From: Wolinella succinogenes DSM 1740
Lineage (GTDB): Bacteria > Campylobacterota > Campylobacteria > Campylobacterales > Helicobacteraceae
DNA length: 64,000 nt
NCBI RefSeq assembly: GCF_000196135.1
Contig: NC_005090.1
Location: 1,870,001 to 1,934,000 of the forward strand
Direction: 5' to 3'
Made by a program: the position numbers and the translations under genes. This document shows, one piece after another, positions 25,263 to 34,448 of the stretch. The notes under the pieces were generated by a model that searched no databases, was not told the origin of the DNA, and saw only the letters and a program-made list of their open reading frames with translations. How positions within the stretch are numbered: the stretch's first letter is position 1; every line of letters starts with the position of its first letter.

Positions 25263-27122
25263 CTAGACCAACAGCCTTTGGCTGTTGGCTATCCTCTCCA
25301 ATCTCTCTCTCACTTTTTGGCTCAGACCTTTCACATCAAAACCAATCTCCTCCTCCACCTGCTCCACCTTGCCATGCTGAATATACTCATCCTCTAATTC
25401 CATTGAGAGAATCTCCACTTCAGCCCCCACTTCGGCTTTCCACTCCAAAAGGGCTGAAGCCACTCCCCCCACTTTAGAGGCATCGCTGAAGACAAGCCAA
25501 TAGCGATACTCTTTAGAGAGTTCCCAAAGCGTCTCATGGTCAAGAGGCTTGACAAAGCGCAAATCGACCAATCCCACCTCATATTCTGAAGCCATCACTT
25601 TAGAGACCTCATAGGCACGCCCCACGCCATTTCCAAATCCCACAAAAAGCACCTCATCTTTTCCTTCCATAAGCCTTTCGGCCTTGCCATAGAGAAAAGG
25701 AGATTCGCTAAAAATTCCCTCTTGCAAAACAAAGCTCTTTCGAGGGTAGCGAAAGGCGATGGGGCCTAGAGAGAAATCCTTAGCAAACTTCACCGCCTCT
25801 TTAAGCGATTCATTGCTACGGGGCGCCATGAGAGTCATATGGGGAATAAGCCGCAGATAGCCAATATCTAAAATCCCTTGGTGGGTCTCTCCATCCTCTC
25901 CCACGATTCCTCCGCGATCAATCGCAAATTTCACAGGAAGCTTCATGATTCCGACATCATGAATAATCTGATCATAAGCCCTTTGCAAAAAGGTCGAATA
26001 GATCGCTACAAAGGGTTTGTAGCCCTCTTTGGCCAAAGCAGCCATTGAGGTGACGGCATGTTGTTCGGCAATCGCTACATCCCAAAAACGATTGGGAAAT
26101 TCATGGACAAGCGCACTCAAACCCGTTCCACTTGGCATGGCCGCCGTCACCCCGACCACCTTCTCATCCTCTTTAGCGAGCTCCAAAAGTGTTCTAGAGA
26201 AAATATCAGTAGGAGAGCTGCTACAGGGCTTTTTGAGTGGCTCTCCGCTAGAGAGATCAAAAGGACCCACCCCATGCCAATGCTCCCTGGGCCCCTCGGC
26301 GATCTTATACCCCTTGCCTTTGAGGGTTTGAGCATGAATGATGACGGGCTTGTTCATTGCCTTGGCGATTCTAAGCGTCTCGATAATCTCTTTGAGATTG
26401 TGCCCATCAATGGGGCCAATATACTCTAGCCCCAGCTCCTCAAAGAGGATTCCGGGCGTGATGAGCTTGAGTGACTCCTCAAAGCGTTTGGCCATATAGC
26501 TCGCCCCCTCAGGAAGATGGGCGAGAAGCTTCTCTACTTTGCCTTTAATGGATTGAAAGAATCTCCCCGCAATCGCCTGAGAAAGGTATTTGCTAATCGC
26601 ACCAATAGGCTCAGCGATACTCATCTCATTGTCGTTGAGCAAAATCACCATCGGATATTTTCGATCGCCAAGCTCATTGAGCGCCTCATAACAAAGTCCC
26701 GCACTCATGGAGCCATCCCCGATGAGCACCACGGGCATTCGATTCTTCTCCAAGGAGAGTGAAATCGCCTTGGCCGCACCGACGGCGAGAGAGATAGAGG
26801 TCGAGCTGTGTCCCGCGATGAAGTAGTCATGCTCGCTCTCGCTTGGCTTGGTGAACCCGCTCACCCCCTCGAATTGACGAAGTGTGGCAAACTCCTCCCA
26901 TCGCCCCGTGAGAAGCTTGTGAGCGTAAGCTTGATGGCTTACATCAAAAATGAAAGGATCCCTAGAAGAATCAAAGACGGCGTGCATCCCCACAATCAGC
27001 TCTACCGCCCCCAAGGTTGAACTCAGATGCCCCCCATTGTGGGAGACCACCTCAAGGATTCTCTCTCTAATGCTTAAAGAGACCTCCTCTAGCTCCTTGA
27101 GGGTTTTACCTTTGAGATTCAT
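25263..27122 (-). CDS. dxs: 1-deoxy-D-xylulose-5-phosphate synthase
   Basis: Dxs condenses pyruvate and glyceraldehyde 3-phosphate, the first step of the MEP isoprenoid pathway. The 619-aa thiamine-diphosphate enzyme has GDGSMSAGLCYEALNEL (cofactor motif GDG...N), GHSSTSISLAVG, the transketolase glutamate in DVAIAEQHAVT, and FAIDRGGIVGEDGETHQG. It overlaps fliH by 4 nt (ATGA). The fliF-fliG-fliH-dxs order is that of Helicobacter and Campylobacter. Confidence 0.97.
   Translation of the reverse strand: MNLKGKTLKELEEVSLSIRERILEVVSHNGGHLSSTLGAVELIVGMHAVFDSSRDPFIFDVSHQAYAHKLLTGRWEEFATLRQFEGVSGFTKPSESEHDYFIAGHSSTSISLAVGAAKAISLSLEKNRMPVVLIGDGSMSAGLCYEALNELGDRKYPMVILLNDNEMSIAEPIGAISKYLSQAIAGRFFQSIKGKVEKLLAHLPEGASYMAKRFEESLKLITPGILFEELGLEYIGPIDGHNLKEIIETLRIAKAMNKPVIIHAQTLKGKGYKIAEGPREHWHGVGPFDLSSGEPLKKPCSSSPTDIFSRTLLELAKEDEKVVGVTAAMPSGTGLSALVHEFPNRFWDVAIAEQHAVTSMAALAKEGYKPFVAIYSTFLQRAYDQIIHDVGIMKLPVKFAIDRGGIVGEDGETHQGILDIGYLRLIPHMTLMAPRSNESLKEAVKFAKDFSLGPIAFRYPRKSFVLQEGIFSESPFLYGKAERLMEGKDEVLFVGFGNGVGRAYEVSKVMASEYEVGLVDLRFVKPLDHETLWELSKEYRYWLVFSDASKVGGVASALLEWKAEVGAEVEILSMELEDEYIQHGKVEQVEEEIGFDVKGLSQKVRERLERIANSQRLLV
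25268..25288. repeat. 9-bp perfect inverted repeat at the dxs/ahpC 3' ends
   Basis: CCAACAGCC-TTT-GGCTGTTGG inside the last dxs codons, 12 nt after the convergent ahpC stop. It could fold as a bidirectional transcription stop in RNA from either side, but neither flank has a T-run, so termination would need help from Rho. Confidence 0.5.
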
Positions 27123-27970
27123 TCTTCTCTCCGATCGGCTAAATTTTCTAGAATCGACTTCTTAAGCGTTTGGAATCTTGAAAGAATCGTCCCATCTAGA
27201 TTGCCATTATCGCTGATTATAACCACCCCGCCTTTGGCAATGGCTTTATCAGGCTGAATTTTGATTCGCTCCTCTCCCTCAAAGTGCTTCACCAAGAGGG
27301 CGTAGTCTTGAGGATTGAGCTTAAGCAGCACTTTGGTGGCCTCTTTGAGGGAATCGAGCAAATTCTTCGCCAGCGCGTGCGCCACCTCCGCACTTTTTTC
27401 AGAGACCTCTTTGACAATCACCTCTTTGGCAATATCCACTGCGATCGCACTCAGCTCACGCTCCAAAGAACCAATCTGCTTCTCCATCTCTTTAGAGGTG
27501 CCCTCCAAGAGTTCGATTGAGGCAATGAGTGCACGCTTTTGCTCCTCCACCTCCTCCTGCATGGCTGCTCTTGCCTGCTCTTGCCCCTCCTTGATTCCAA
27601 GAGCCCTCGCCTCTTCTCTTGCCTCTTTGATCAGAGAATCCATCTCTTTTTGCTGTTTATCTAATTGCATCTGCATCTTGGCTAAAGAGCCTGCCAGCTC
27701 ATCACTCTTTTGCAAAAGTCGCTCGATGAGCTCATTTTCAATGAGGCTTGCAGGAATTGAAGGGGTAGGGGGGGTAGGGGGAGTAGAGGGCGAGGGGGGA
27801 AGATTCTCTTGGGGTATATGAGAATCTAAGGGCAAAGAGGAGAGGGGTTCAAATGACTCTTGAGGCTCCTCTTTGGCTAAAGAATCGAGCACTTTAAACT
27901 CGTAGCGCTTGATGTTGTGCCGACTTTGTCCTTGCGTGGAGATAACGTTCTCCTGTTGATAGTTATTCAA
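27119..27970 (-). CDS. fliH: Flagellar assembly protein FliH
   Basis: FliH dimers bind and regulate the export ATPase FliI and link it to the C-ring. The 283-aa protein has a low-complexity proline/serine/threonine linker (about residues 57-72, PSPSTPPTPPTPSIP), a long charged helix rich in Glu, Lys and Gln (about 75-170) with the family's glycine-spaced helix replaced by Ala/Glu heptads, and a globular C-terminal V-ATPase-E-like domain (GGVVIISDNGNLDGTILSRF). It overlaps the fliG end by 8 nt and dxs by 4 nt. Confidence 0.92.
   Translation of the reverse strand: MNNYQQENVISTQGQSRHNIKRYEFKVLDSLAKEEPQESFEPLSSLPLDSHIPQENLPPSPSTPPTPPTPSIPASLIENELIERLLQKSDELAGSLAKMQMQLDKQQKEMDSLIKEAREEARALGIKEGQEQARAAMQEEVEEQKRALIASIELLEGTSKEMEKQIGSLERELSAIAVDIAKEVIVKEVSEKSAEVAHALAKNLLDSLKEATKVLLKLNPQDYALLVKHFEGEERIKIQPDKAIAKGGVVIISDNGNLDGTILSRFQTLKKSILENLADRREE
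27762..27799 (+). repeat. Five G-runs inside fliH, potential G-quadruplex
   Basis: The plus strand, which is the template for fliH, has G4-TA-G7-TA-G5-AGTAGA-G3-CGA-G6. This fits the G3+ N1-7 quadruplex pattern. It encodes the proline/threonine linker of FliH. The G7 run is also a possible slippage site. Confidence 0.6.
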
Positions 27971-28988
27971 CCATATCCTCTTCTTCGCCGATTTGGATCA
28001 CGCCCTGCTCCGCAAGCGACTGGACGGTCTCGACAATTTTTCGCTGTGCCGATTCGACATCTTTGACCTTCACTGCACCCAAGAACTGCATCTCCTCCAT
28101 AAACTGTTCGCCCGCACGTTGCGACATATTGGAGATGAACTTCTGCTTGAGCTCCTCAGGAGCTGACTTAAGCGCCAGCGTGAGCTCTTTTTTGTCTGCG
28201 ACTTTGAGAATCTCTCGAATCGCGTTGTTGTCAAGCTTCTCAATATCTTCAAAGGTGAACATCATCTCTTTGATGGCGTTGGCTAGCTGCTCATCAATCT
28301 GCTCAATGTAGGCGATCGTTGCCTTGGCTGCTTTTTGGCCTAGGCGGTTGAAGACCTCAGCGACCGCTCTTGGGCCACCCACCTCGACCTTGTAGCTAGT
28401 GAGCGATTCGAGTTTATTCTCCAAAACAGTGGAGACGCGCTTGACCACATTGGGTGAAATATCGCCAAGATTGGCCATACGAATCGCAATCTCCGCCCTC
28501 AAATCATCCGTGAAATACCCCAATGTCTCAGCCGCACTGCTAGGATCCATATGAGCAAGAATGAGGGCAATGGTTTGGGGATGTTCGTTGATAATGAAGT
28601 CAGCGAGCTGCTGGGGTCGCACCCTAGAGAGATAGGAGAAGTTTTGCGCTGACTGCATCGACTTGGCGAGCTTATCTAGAACCTTTTTCGCCTCCTCAGG
28701 ACCAAGAACGCGATAGAGAATCTCTTTGGCATACTCAAAGCCGCCTGTGCTGATGTATTGATTAGACTGGAAGATGGCATAAAACTCTTCTAAAATCGCA
28801 GTGGCAATTGCCTTGTCCACGCCATTGCTTTGAGCGATATATTTAGAGATTTCAGTGATGGAATCAAGATCGAGGTGAGAAAATATCTCACCCGTGATCT
28901 CATCTCCCATCTGAATGAGCAAGATGGCGACCTTCTCCGCCATACTAAGCTCATCATACTGTGCCTGCTGTCGTGGTCCTAGATTCAT
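27963..28988 (-). CDS. fliG: Flagellar motor switch protein FliG
   Basis: FliG forms the upper C-ring that couples stator ion flow to rotation. The 341-aa protein has the three domains: FliG-N (KVAILLIQMGDEITGEIFSHLD), FliG-M with the EHPQTIALILAHMDPSSAAETL EHPQ motif, and FliG-C with MFTFEDIEKLDNNAIREILK, containing the charged torque helix. It lies 9 nt after fliF, and its end overlaps fliH by 8 nt. Confidence 0.97.
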   Translation of the reverse strand: MNLGPRQQAQYDELSMAEKVAILLIQMGDEITGEIFSHLDLDSITEISKYIAQSNGVDKAIATAILEEFYAIFQSNQYISTGGFEYAKEILYRVLGPEEAKKVLDKLAKSMQSAQNFSYLSRVRPQQLADFIINEHPQTIALILAHMDPSSAAETLGYFTDDLRAEIAIRMANLGDISPNVVKRVSTVLENKLESLTSYKVEVGGPRAVAEVFNRLGQKAAKATIAYIEQIDEQLANAIKEMMFTFEDIEKLDNNAIREILKVADKKELTLALKSAPEELKQKFISNMSQRAGEQFMEEMQFLGAVKVKDVESAQRKIVETVQSLAEQGVIQIGEEEDMVE

Positions 28989-28997
28989 GCTCCCGTC

Positions 28998-30731
28998 CTA
29001 CTTTCTAGCCTTGGCTTCCGCCATCAACTTTGAAGACATATCATCCAACCCAAGCTCATCACGAATGAGTGTTTGGAAGATTCCCGCCACCTCTTCAGGC
29101 TTCTCCATGGCGATATTTTTCATCTTCTCTAGCAACACATCATATTTAATCTCATCTTCGCTTAAGCCACTGCCAAGCCCTAGTTGCTCCTCAACACGCC
29201 GCTTCATCTCGTTGAACTTGTTGAGTGCATCCTCATCGTCATCATCAAGCTTGATGAGTGATTCAATCTCCTCGTCCTCATCCTCGTGCACTTCGAGCAT
29301 TCGCTCGGCAAAAGGCACGATGATTTTTTTGTAGAAGACAAAGAGGATAAGTCCCACAATGACATATTTGAGCATCGGCATGAAGGGGCCCATGAATTTT
29401 TCAAGCCCTTGGACAAAACGCTCCACTGGAGTTTTGGGAGCATAGCCAGCACTCTTGGCGTCAAATTCAAAGTTGCTCACGGTCGCCTCATCGCCCCTCG
29501 TCCCGCTAAAGCCCATGGCTTGACGCACTAAGCCATTGATCTTCTCCATCTCTTCATCAGAGAGAGGGATATACTCCAAGACCTCATTGCCCTGCTCATT
29601 CACGCTAGTCTTATACTTTCCATCCACCACAACAGCGGCCGAGAGTCGCTTAATCGTGGCAAATTCCCCTTTAATGCTTGAGACGGTCTTGCTGATTTCA
29701 AAATTGGTGGTGGTTTGAGACTTTTCATATTTATCTCGCACATCTTGGCTATCAAGCCCCTGCACAGGGCCGATATTGCTCACCGCACCGGGCACACCCC
29801 CAATCTCTTTGGGCTTAAATCCTTCTCTCTTCTCTTCGAGAGTCTGCTCACTGCGCACGACATTGTTAGGGTCAAAAAGCTCTTGAGTGCTCTGCTTTTG
29901 CGAAAAATCAAACTCCGCCGTCACCTTGGCGACCACTCTATCCGCTCCGCCAATAATGGGGGCTAGGATGTTGACAATCTTCTCCTCAACAGAGCGCTCA
30001 AAGTTTTGCTTGTATCGCATCTGCACCGCTGCCATCTCTTTAGAGGTGGTGAGCTCATCGCCCTCGCCTAAAGGCTCTCCATTTTCATTGACGATTCGAA
30101 CATTTTCAGGCTCAAGGCGTGTGATGGCCGCGGCAACTAGATTTTTAATCCCCAAGACTTGAGCGGGGGTGAGCGCCATATTAGGGCGAAGTCGAAGCAC
30201 AACCGAGGCGGTTGGAGGGGTTTCTTTGCTCACAAAAACCGAATCTTTGGGGATGGCGATATGAACAGAGGCCTTCTCAATGGGGGTGAGACTCTCGATA
30301 GTTCGGCTTAGCTCGCCTTCGGTGGCACGGACAAATTTCACCTTTTGATCAAAGTCGGTCGCCCCAAACTCCTGCTTGTCAAAAATCTCAAATCCCACTT
30401 TGCTGCTTTTGGGAATCCCGCTACTAGCAAGCTTGATTCGCTCCTCATAGACCTTCTCTTCGGGGATAAGAATCGTGTTGTCTTTGGGGAGCTTGTAGGG
30501 AATCTTGGACTGCTCCAGGTGCTGGATAATGAGCGCACCATCTTGGGGGCTCACCCCCTCAAAGAGGACGGCGTAGCCATCTAGGCTCTTGCCCTTGCCT
30601 CCGTTATAGACAATCAAGAACGAAACAAAAGCCACCACGCCGACGATCGTCCCAAGGATCACCAGCTTCTGTTTGAGGTTGAGCTTGGCGTAGAGATTTT
30701 GTATCTGATTAAAGAGTACCTTGAAGTCCAC
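28998..30731 (-). CDS. fliF: Flagellar MS-ring protein FliF
   Basis: FliF forms the inner-membrane MS ring on which the flagellum is built. The 577-aa protein has two membrane helices (about 24-44, LVILGTIVGVVAFVSFLIVY, and near 445-465, MLKYVIVGLILFVFYKKII) flanking a large periplasmic part with ring-building motifs (GYAVLFEGVSPQDGALIIQHLE, PTASVVLRLRPN). The acidic C-terminal tail that binds FliG ends DELGLDDMSSKLMAEAKARK. It sits between hisC and fliG. Confidence 0.96.
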   Translation of the reverse strand: MDFKVLFNQIQNLYAKLNLKQKLVILGTIVGVVAFVSFLIVYNGGKGKSLDGYAVLFEGVSPQDGALIIQHLEQSKIPYKLPKDNTILIPEEKVYEERIKLASSGIPKSSKVGFEIFDKQEFGATDFDQKVKFVRATEGELSRTIESLTPIEKASVHIAIPKDSVFVSKETPPTASVVLRLRPNMALTPAQVLGIKNLVAAAITRLEPENVRIVNENGEPLGEGDELTTSKEMAAVQMRYKQNFERSVEEKIVNILAPIIGGADRVVAKVTAEFDFSQKQSTQELFDPNNVVRSEQTLEEKREGFKPKEIGGVPGAVSNIGPVQGLDSQDVRDKYEKSQTTTNFEISKTVSSIKGEFATIKRLSAAVVVDGKYKTSVNEQGNEVLEYIPLSDEEMEKINGLVRQAMGFSGTRGDEATVSNFEFDAKSAGYAPKTPVERFVQGLEKFMGPFMPMLKYVIVGLILFVFYKKIIVPFAERMLEVHEDEDEEIESLIKLDDDDEDALNKFNEMKRRVEEQLGLGSGLSEDEIKYDVLLEKMKNIAMEKPEEVAGIFQTLIRDELGLDDMSSKLMAEAKARK

Positions 30732-30769
30732 CTAGCTCTCCGTCCTTGATTGGATTGATTTCATTGAGC

Positions 30770-31873
30770 TTAGAATTGGTGCAGATATTCTTGCATCAAC
30801 TCAAAGCAACGATCATTCTCTAAGCTCCTGCCAATCGTGATACGAATCGCATTGATTCCATAGGATTTAAGATTCCTCACGATCAATCCTCGCTCCAACA
30901 ACCACTGAGAAAACTCCGAGGAATCGACTCGATTCTTCAATAGGAGTGTGATGAAGTTAGTGTAAGAGGGGATAAAATCGATTCCTTGGGCAAGCGCAAA
31001 CTCCTCATAGCGCCTCATCTCCTTAAAGTTCTCCTTGATGGTCTCTTCCACATAGGCGCTCTCTTTGAGTGCCTCAATCGCCGCTTTGAGCGAGAGTGTG
31101 GTGATGTTAAAGGGGGCTCGCATCTTCATGAGGGCTTGGATAATAGAGGGCTGGGCGATTCCATAGCCGACCCTCATGCCACCCAACCCAAAGGCTTTAG
31201 AAAAGGTGCCAAGGAAGATAGAGCTAGGGAAGCGCTCGATGAGATCCTTGGGATCGATTCTTTTTTGGGAATCTTTAAACGCGGCGTACTCTTGGTAGGC
31301 TCCATCCACAATCACTAGCGTCTCATCATCAATTTTTTGTAAAAAGTCATAGACCTCTTCCCTGTCCAAACACTCACCTAGTGGATTATTAGGGAGGCAG
31401 AGGAAGAGGATTTCAGGGCGCTCTTTTTGATAGATTTCCCAAAACTCTCCAAGATGGTGCTGATCACTTGGAGTGCGAAGAATCCTCGCCCCAACCTGCC
31501 TTGAATAGACATCATACATCGCAAAGGTGGTCTTGGACATGAGCACCTTGGAGGAGGCGTTGCATTTGGCGTGAACCGCCATCTCTAGAATCTGATCACT
31601 TCCTGAGCCAATGATCACATTCTCGCTCTTCACGCCAAAGCGCCCTGCCAGCCCCTCTTTGAGCTCAAACATCGAATCATCAGGATAGCGATGGGCATTC
31701 ACCGCCTCCTTCGCAATCGCCTCAATCACCTTGGGCGAAGCGCCAAAGGGATTTTCATTGGAAGCCAGTTTGATGACGTTTTGAGGTTTGATGCCATATT
31801 CGCGGACGACAAGCTCAATGGGCTTGCCCGCTTCGTAGGTTTTGATCGAATCAAGCGTGGGATTGAATTGCAT
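30770..31873 (-). CDS. hisC: Histidinol-phosphate aminotransferase
   Basis: HisC transfers an amino group from glutamate to imidazole-acetol phosphate in histidine synthesis. From ATG 31873 ([20 protein letters not shown]) it is 367 aa. Fold-type I PLP motifs: [25 protein letters not shown]-like [13 protein letters not shown] and the PLP lysine in [18 protein letters not shown] prefer 31873 to the longer frame from 31921 because a TAAAAT box lies at 31911-31916. hisC upstream of fliF is the Campylobacter order. Confidence 0.95.
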   Translation of the reverse strand: MQFNPTLDSIKTYEAGKPIELVVREYGIKPQNVIKLASNENPFGASPKVIEAIAKEAVNAHRYPDDSMFELKEGLAGRFGVKSENVIIGSGSDQILEMAVHAKCNASSKVLMSKTTFAMYDVYSRQVGARILRTPSDQHHLGEFWEIYQKERPEILFLCLPNNPLGECLDREEVYDFLQKIDDETLVIVDGAYQEYAAFKDSQKRIDPKDLIERFPSSIFLGTFSKAFGLGGMRVGYGIAQPSIIQALMKMRAPFNITTLSLKAAIEALKESAYVEETIKENFKEMRRYEEFALAQGIDFIPSYTNFITLLLKNRVDSSEFSQWLLERGLIVRNLKSYGINAIRITIGRSLENDRCFELMQEYLHQF

Positions 31874-31910
31874 GGAGTGCCCTATCAACAATGTTTTTCG
31901 GTAATCAAAC

Positions 31911-31916
31911 ATTTTA
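31911..31916 (-). promoter_or_regulatory. Candidate -10 element of the hisC-fliF-fliG-fliH-dxs unit
   Basis: Minus-strand TAAAAT in GGTTAAAATG, 37 nt before the preferred hisC start. It also argues against the longer hisC frame. Confidence 0.45.
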
Positions 31917-31975
31917 ACCAATTTTTTCTAAGTTCAGGGTTTAAATTTTCAAGCCTATCTTTAACGACCCCTTGA

Positions 31976-31981
31976 TACAAT
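31976..31981 (+). promoter_or_regulatory. Candidate -10 element of the phosphohexomutase-pyrC-mnmH unit
   Basis: TACAAT on the plus strand, 60 nt before ATG 32042. A divergent TAAAAT box for hisC lies 60 bp away. Confidence 0.45.
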
Positions 31982-32041
31982 TTCCTCACGATTCAAAACT
32001 TCTTGAGCCACATTTCTAGCTCTGCCCCAAGGAACACAACC

Positions 32042-33421
32042 ATGCAGACCATTTTTCGAGAGTATGACATTCGGGGAATCTACCCCACCGAGCTCACCCA
32101 AGAGAGCGTGAGGGCGATTGGCTTTTTGCTAGGGGAGCGCGTGAGGGCTAGGGGTGGAAAATACCTAGCCATCGGACATGACGCCAGAACCCACTCTAGA
32201 GAGCTCTTCACTTGGCTCTCTGAGGGGGTCGCAGGAGCCGATATTGAGATTCTTGATCTAGGGCTCATCCCCACTCCCGTGGCCTATTTTTCACTTTTTA
32301 ACTCTTTTGAAGGAATCACGCCTGATGGCTCGGTGATGATCACAGGTTCTCACAACCCCCCTGAATATAATGGCTTTAAGATCACGCTCTTTAAAGAGCC
32401 TTTTTTTGGCGAAGCCATCACCGCTCTTGGAGAAGAGGCGCAAAAACTCATCGAAGCTAAAATCTCCTGCTCCAAACCCCCCAAAATTCACTTTGCGGAC
32501 GCTTTGGGTCGCTATATCACCTACATGAAAGAGGAGTTCAAGGCGCTCTCATCCCTCTCTATTCCCCTCTCTATTGATTGTGGCAATGGGGTGGCGGGTG
32601 TGGCGTTAGAGCCTATCTTAAAGGCCTTGAACCTAGAATGCGAAGTGCTCTATGGCGAGCCTGATGGACGCTTTCCCAATCACCATCCAGACCCCTCCGA
32701 TCCCCACAATCTAGAGGATTTGCAAGCGCTCCTCAAAAAGCGTGGTGGCCTTGGCTTTGCCTTTGATGGGGATGCCGACCGAATCGCAGTGCTCACCCCT
32801 AAGTACATCTTTAAAGGGGATGAGTTGGCGGTCATTTTTGCCAAACAGATGAAAAATCCCCTCGTCATTGGCGAGGTGAAGTGCTCCATGAGTATGTATG
32901 AGGAGATCAACAAAATAGGTCAGGCGGTGATGTATAAAACAGGTCACAGCAACCTCAAAGTGAAACTCAAAGAGCTAGGAGCGCATTTAGCGGCTGAAGT
33001 GAGCGGACACCTCTTTTTCAATGATCGCTACTTTGGCTACGATGACGCCATCTACGCGGCACTTCGGACGATGGAACTACTCCTTTTGGGAATCAATCTA
33101 GACTTAGAGAAAGAGTCGCTCCCCCCTCTCTTCTCCACCGAAGAGCTCAAAGTCAAAACCACCGAGGAGAAGAAATTCCCCTTGATGGAACGAATCAAAG
33201 CGCTTCTTTTAGAGAAAAAAGAGAGTCTCCCCCCCATCTTGGAGGTGATTGACGTGGATGGAATCCGAGTGATTTTTGAAGAAGGATGGGGACTTGTGCG
33301 CGCTAGTAACACCACGCCTGTGTTAGTGACCCGCTTTGAGGCCAAGAGCCAAGAGAAACTAGCCCTCTATCAAGAATCGCTTGAAGCCCTCATCCACCAA
33401 GCGCAACAAGAGCAAAATTAA
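32042..33421 (+). CDS. Phosphomannomutase/phosphoglucomutase (AlgC-like)
   Basis: It interconverts hexose 1- and 6-phosphates for nucleotide-sugar and LPS/glycan synthesis. From ATG 32042 (AAGGAA upstream) it is 459 aa. Motifs: IFREYDIRGIYPTELT at the N-terminus, phosphoserine loop MITGSHNPPEYNGFK, Mg-binding AFDGDADRIAVL, sugar loop GHLFFNDRYFGYDDAIYA and phosphate-binding VRASNTTPVLVTRFEA. The full set of four domains is present. The first 13 residues of the longer frame (from 32003) are not family-like. Followed by pyrC. Confidence 0.93.
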   Translation: MQTIFREYDIRGIYPTELTQESVRAIGFLLGERVRARGGKYLAIGHDARTHSRELFTWLSEGVAGADIEILDLGLIPTPVAYFSLFNSFEGITPDGSVMITGSHNPPEYNGFKITLFKEPFFGEAITALGEEAQKLIEAKISCSKPPKIHFADALGRYITYMKEEFKALSSLSIPLSIDCGNGVAGVALEPILKALNLECEVLYGEPDGRFPNHHPDPSDPHNLEDLQALLKKRGGLGFAFDGDADRIAVLTPKYIFKGDELAVIFAKQMKNPLVIGEVKCSMSMYEEINKIGQAVMYKTGHSNLKVKLKELGAHLAAEVSGHLFFNDRYFGYDDAIYAALRTMELLLLGINLDLEKESLPPLFSTEELKVKTTEEKKFPLMERIKALLLEKKESLPPILEVIDVDGIRVIFEEGWGLVRASNTTPVLVTRFEAKSQEKLALYQESLEALIHQAQQEQN

Positions 33422-33434
33422 AAAGGAGAATCCC

Positions 33435-34448
33435 ATGGAGAGACTCACCCTCATCGATCCCTTGGATATGCATCTTCACCTCCGAGAGGGCGAAACCCTA
33501 AAGCGCGTCCTCCCCTACACAGCGAATCTCTTTAGCGGGGCAGTGGTGATGCCTAACCTCAAAACACCCCTCTGCACCACCCAAGAGGTGCTCTCCTACA
33601 AAAAGAGCATTGAGGAGGCTTGCCCCAAAGAGCGCTTCATCCCCTTTATGACGCTCTTTTTTCATGAGAATCTCACTTTAGAAGAGCTCACTTTAGCCCA
33701 AATAGAGGGAATTAGAATCATCAAACTCTACCCTAAGGGCTCCACCACGGGAAGCGAGGCGGGTGTGGCGCAGATTCTCACCCCTAAAACCCTCCAAATC
33801 CTAGAAACGATGCAATCTCTTGGTCTCATCCTCTCAATGCATGGCGAGAGCGGAGGGTTTGTCCTAGAGAGGGAGTTTGAGTTTTTGAGTGTCTATGAGG
33901 AGATTGCACGCACCTTTCCAAAGCTTCAAATCATCATTGAGCACATGAGCGATGCCCGCTCCTTAGAGCGAATCGAGCGTTTTAGCAATCTCTATGGCAC
34001 GCTCACCCTCCACCACCTCCTCTACACACTTGATGACCTCCTAGGCCAAGCCCTCAATCCTCACCTCTTCTGCAAACCTGTCTTAAAACTCCCTAGAGAT
34101 AGAGAGGCGTTGCAAAAGGCGGCATTAGGCGCCCACCCCAAAATCTCCTTTGGAAGCGATAGCGCTCCCCACCCCAAAGAGGCCAAAGAGAGCGCCAAAG
34201 GGGCAGCGGGAATCTTTAGCGCTCCCTTGCTTTTACCCCTTTTAGCCGAGCTCTTTGAGCGCCACGGGAAGCTAGAAAATCTTCAGGCTTTTGTCTCTGA
34301 TAATGCCCATAGGATTTATGGAATCGCCCCCTTAGGCAAAAGGGTGACCCTTCTTCAAGAAGAATCGCTCATAGAGGAGGATTATTCGGGATTCATCCCC
34401 CCTGAGGCAGGCAAGAGAGTCCGCTGGAGAGTGGAGAGTTCGTGCTAG
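33435..34448 (+). CDS. pyrC: Dihydroorotase (type II, PyrC)
   Basis: PyrC cyclises carbamoyl-aspartate to dihydroorotate in pyrimidine synthesis. From ATG 33435 (AAAGGAG upstream) it is 337 aa. Zinc-binding motifs: LDMHLHLREGE at the N-terminus, the metal-site lysine region IRIIKLYPKG (Lys usually carboxylated), LSMHGESGG, IIIEHMSDA and SFGSDSAPHPKEAKE. Length matches type II enzymes. Its stop codon lies inside the first codons of mnmH. Confidence 0.95.
   Translation: MERLTLIDPLDMHLHLREGETLKRVLPYTANLFSGAVVMPNLKTPLCTTQEVLSYKKSIEEACPKERFIPFMTLFFHENLTLEELTLAQIEGIRIIKLYPKGSTTGSEAGVAQILTPKTLQILETMQSLGLILSMHGESGGFVLEREFEFLSVYEEIARTFPKLQIIIEHMSDARSLERIERFSNLYGTLTLHHLLYTLDDLLGQALNPHLFCKPVLKLPRDREALQKAALGAHPKISFGSDSAPHPKEAKESAKGAAGIFSAPLLLPLLAELFERHGKLENLQAFVSDNAHRIYGIAPLGKRVTLLQEESLIEEDYSGFIPPEAGKRVRWRVESSC

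Noticed and set aside
30986-31318. Plus-strand 110-codon frame inside hisC
   Set aside because: It lies fully opposite a well-conserved gene and has no ribosome site or family motif; typical of long shadow frames here.
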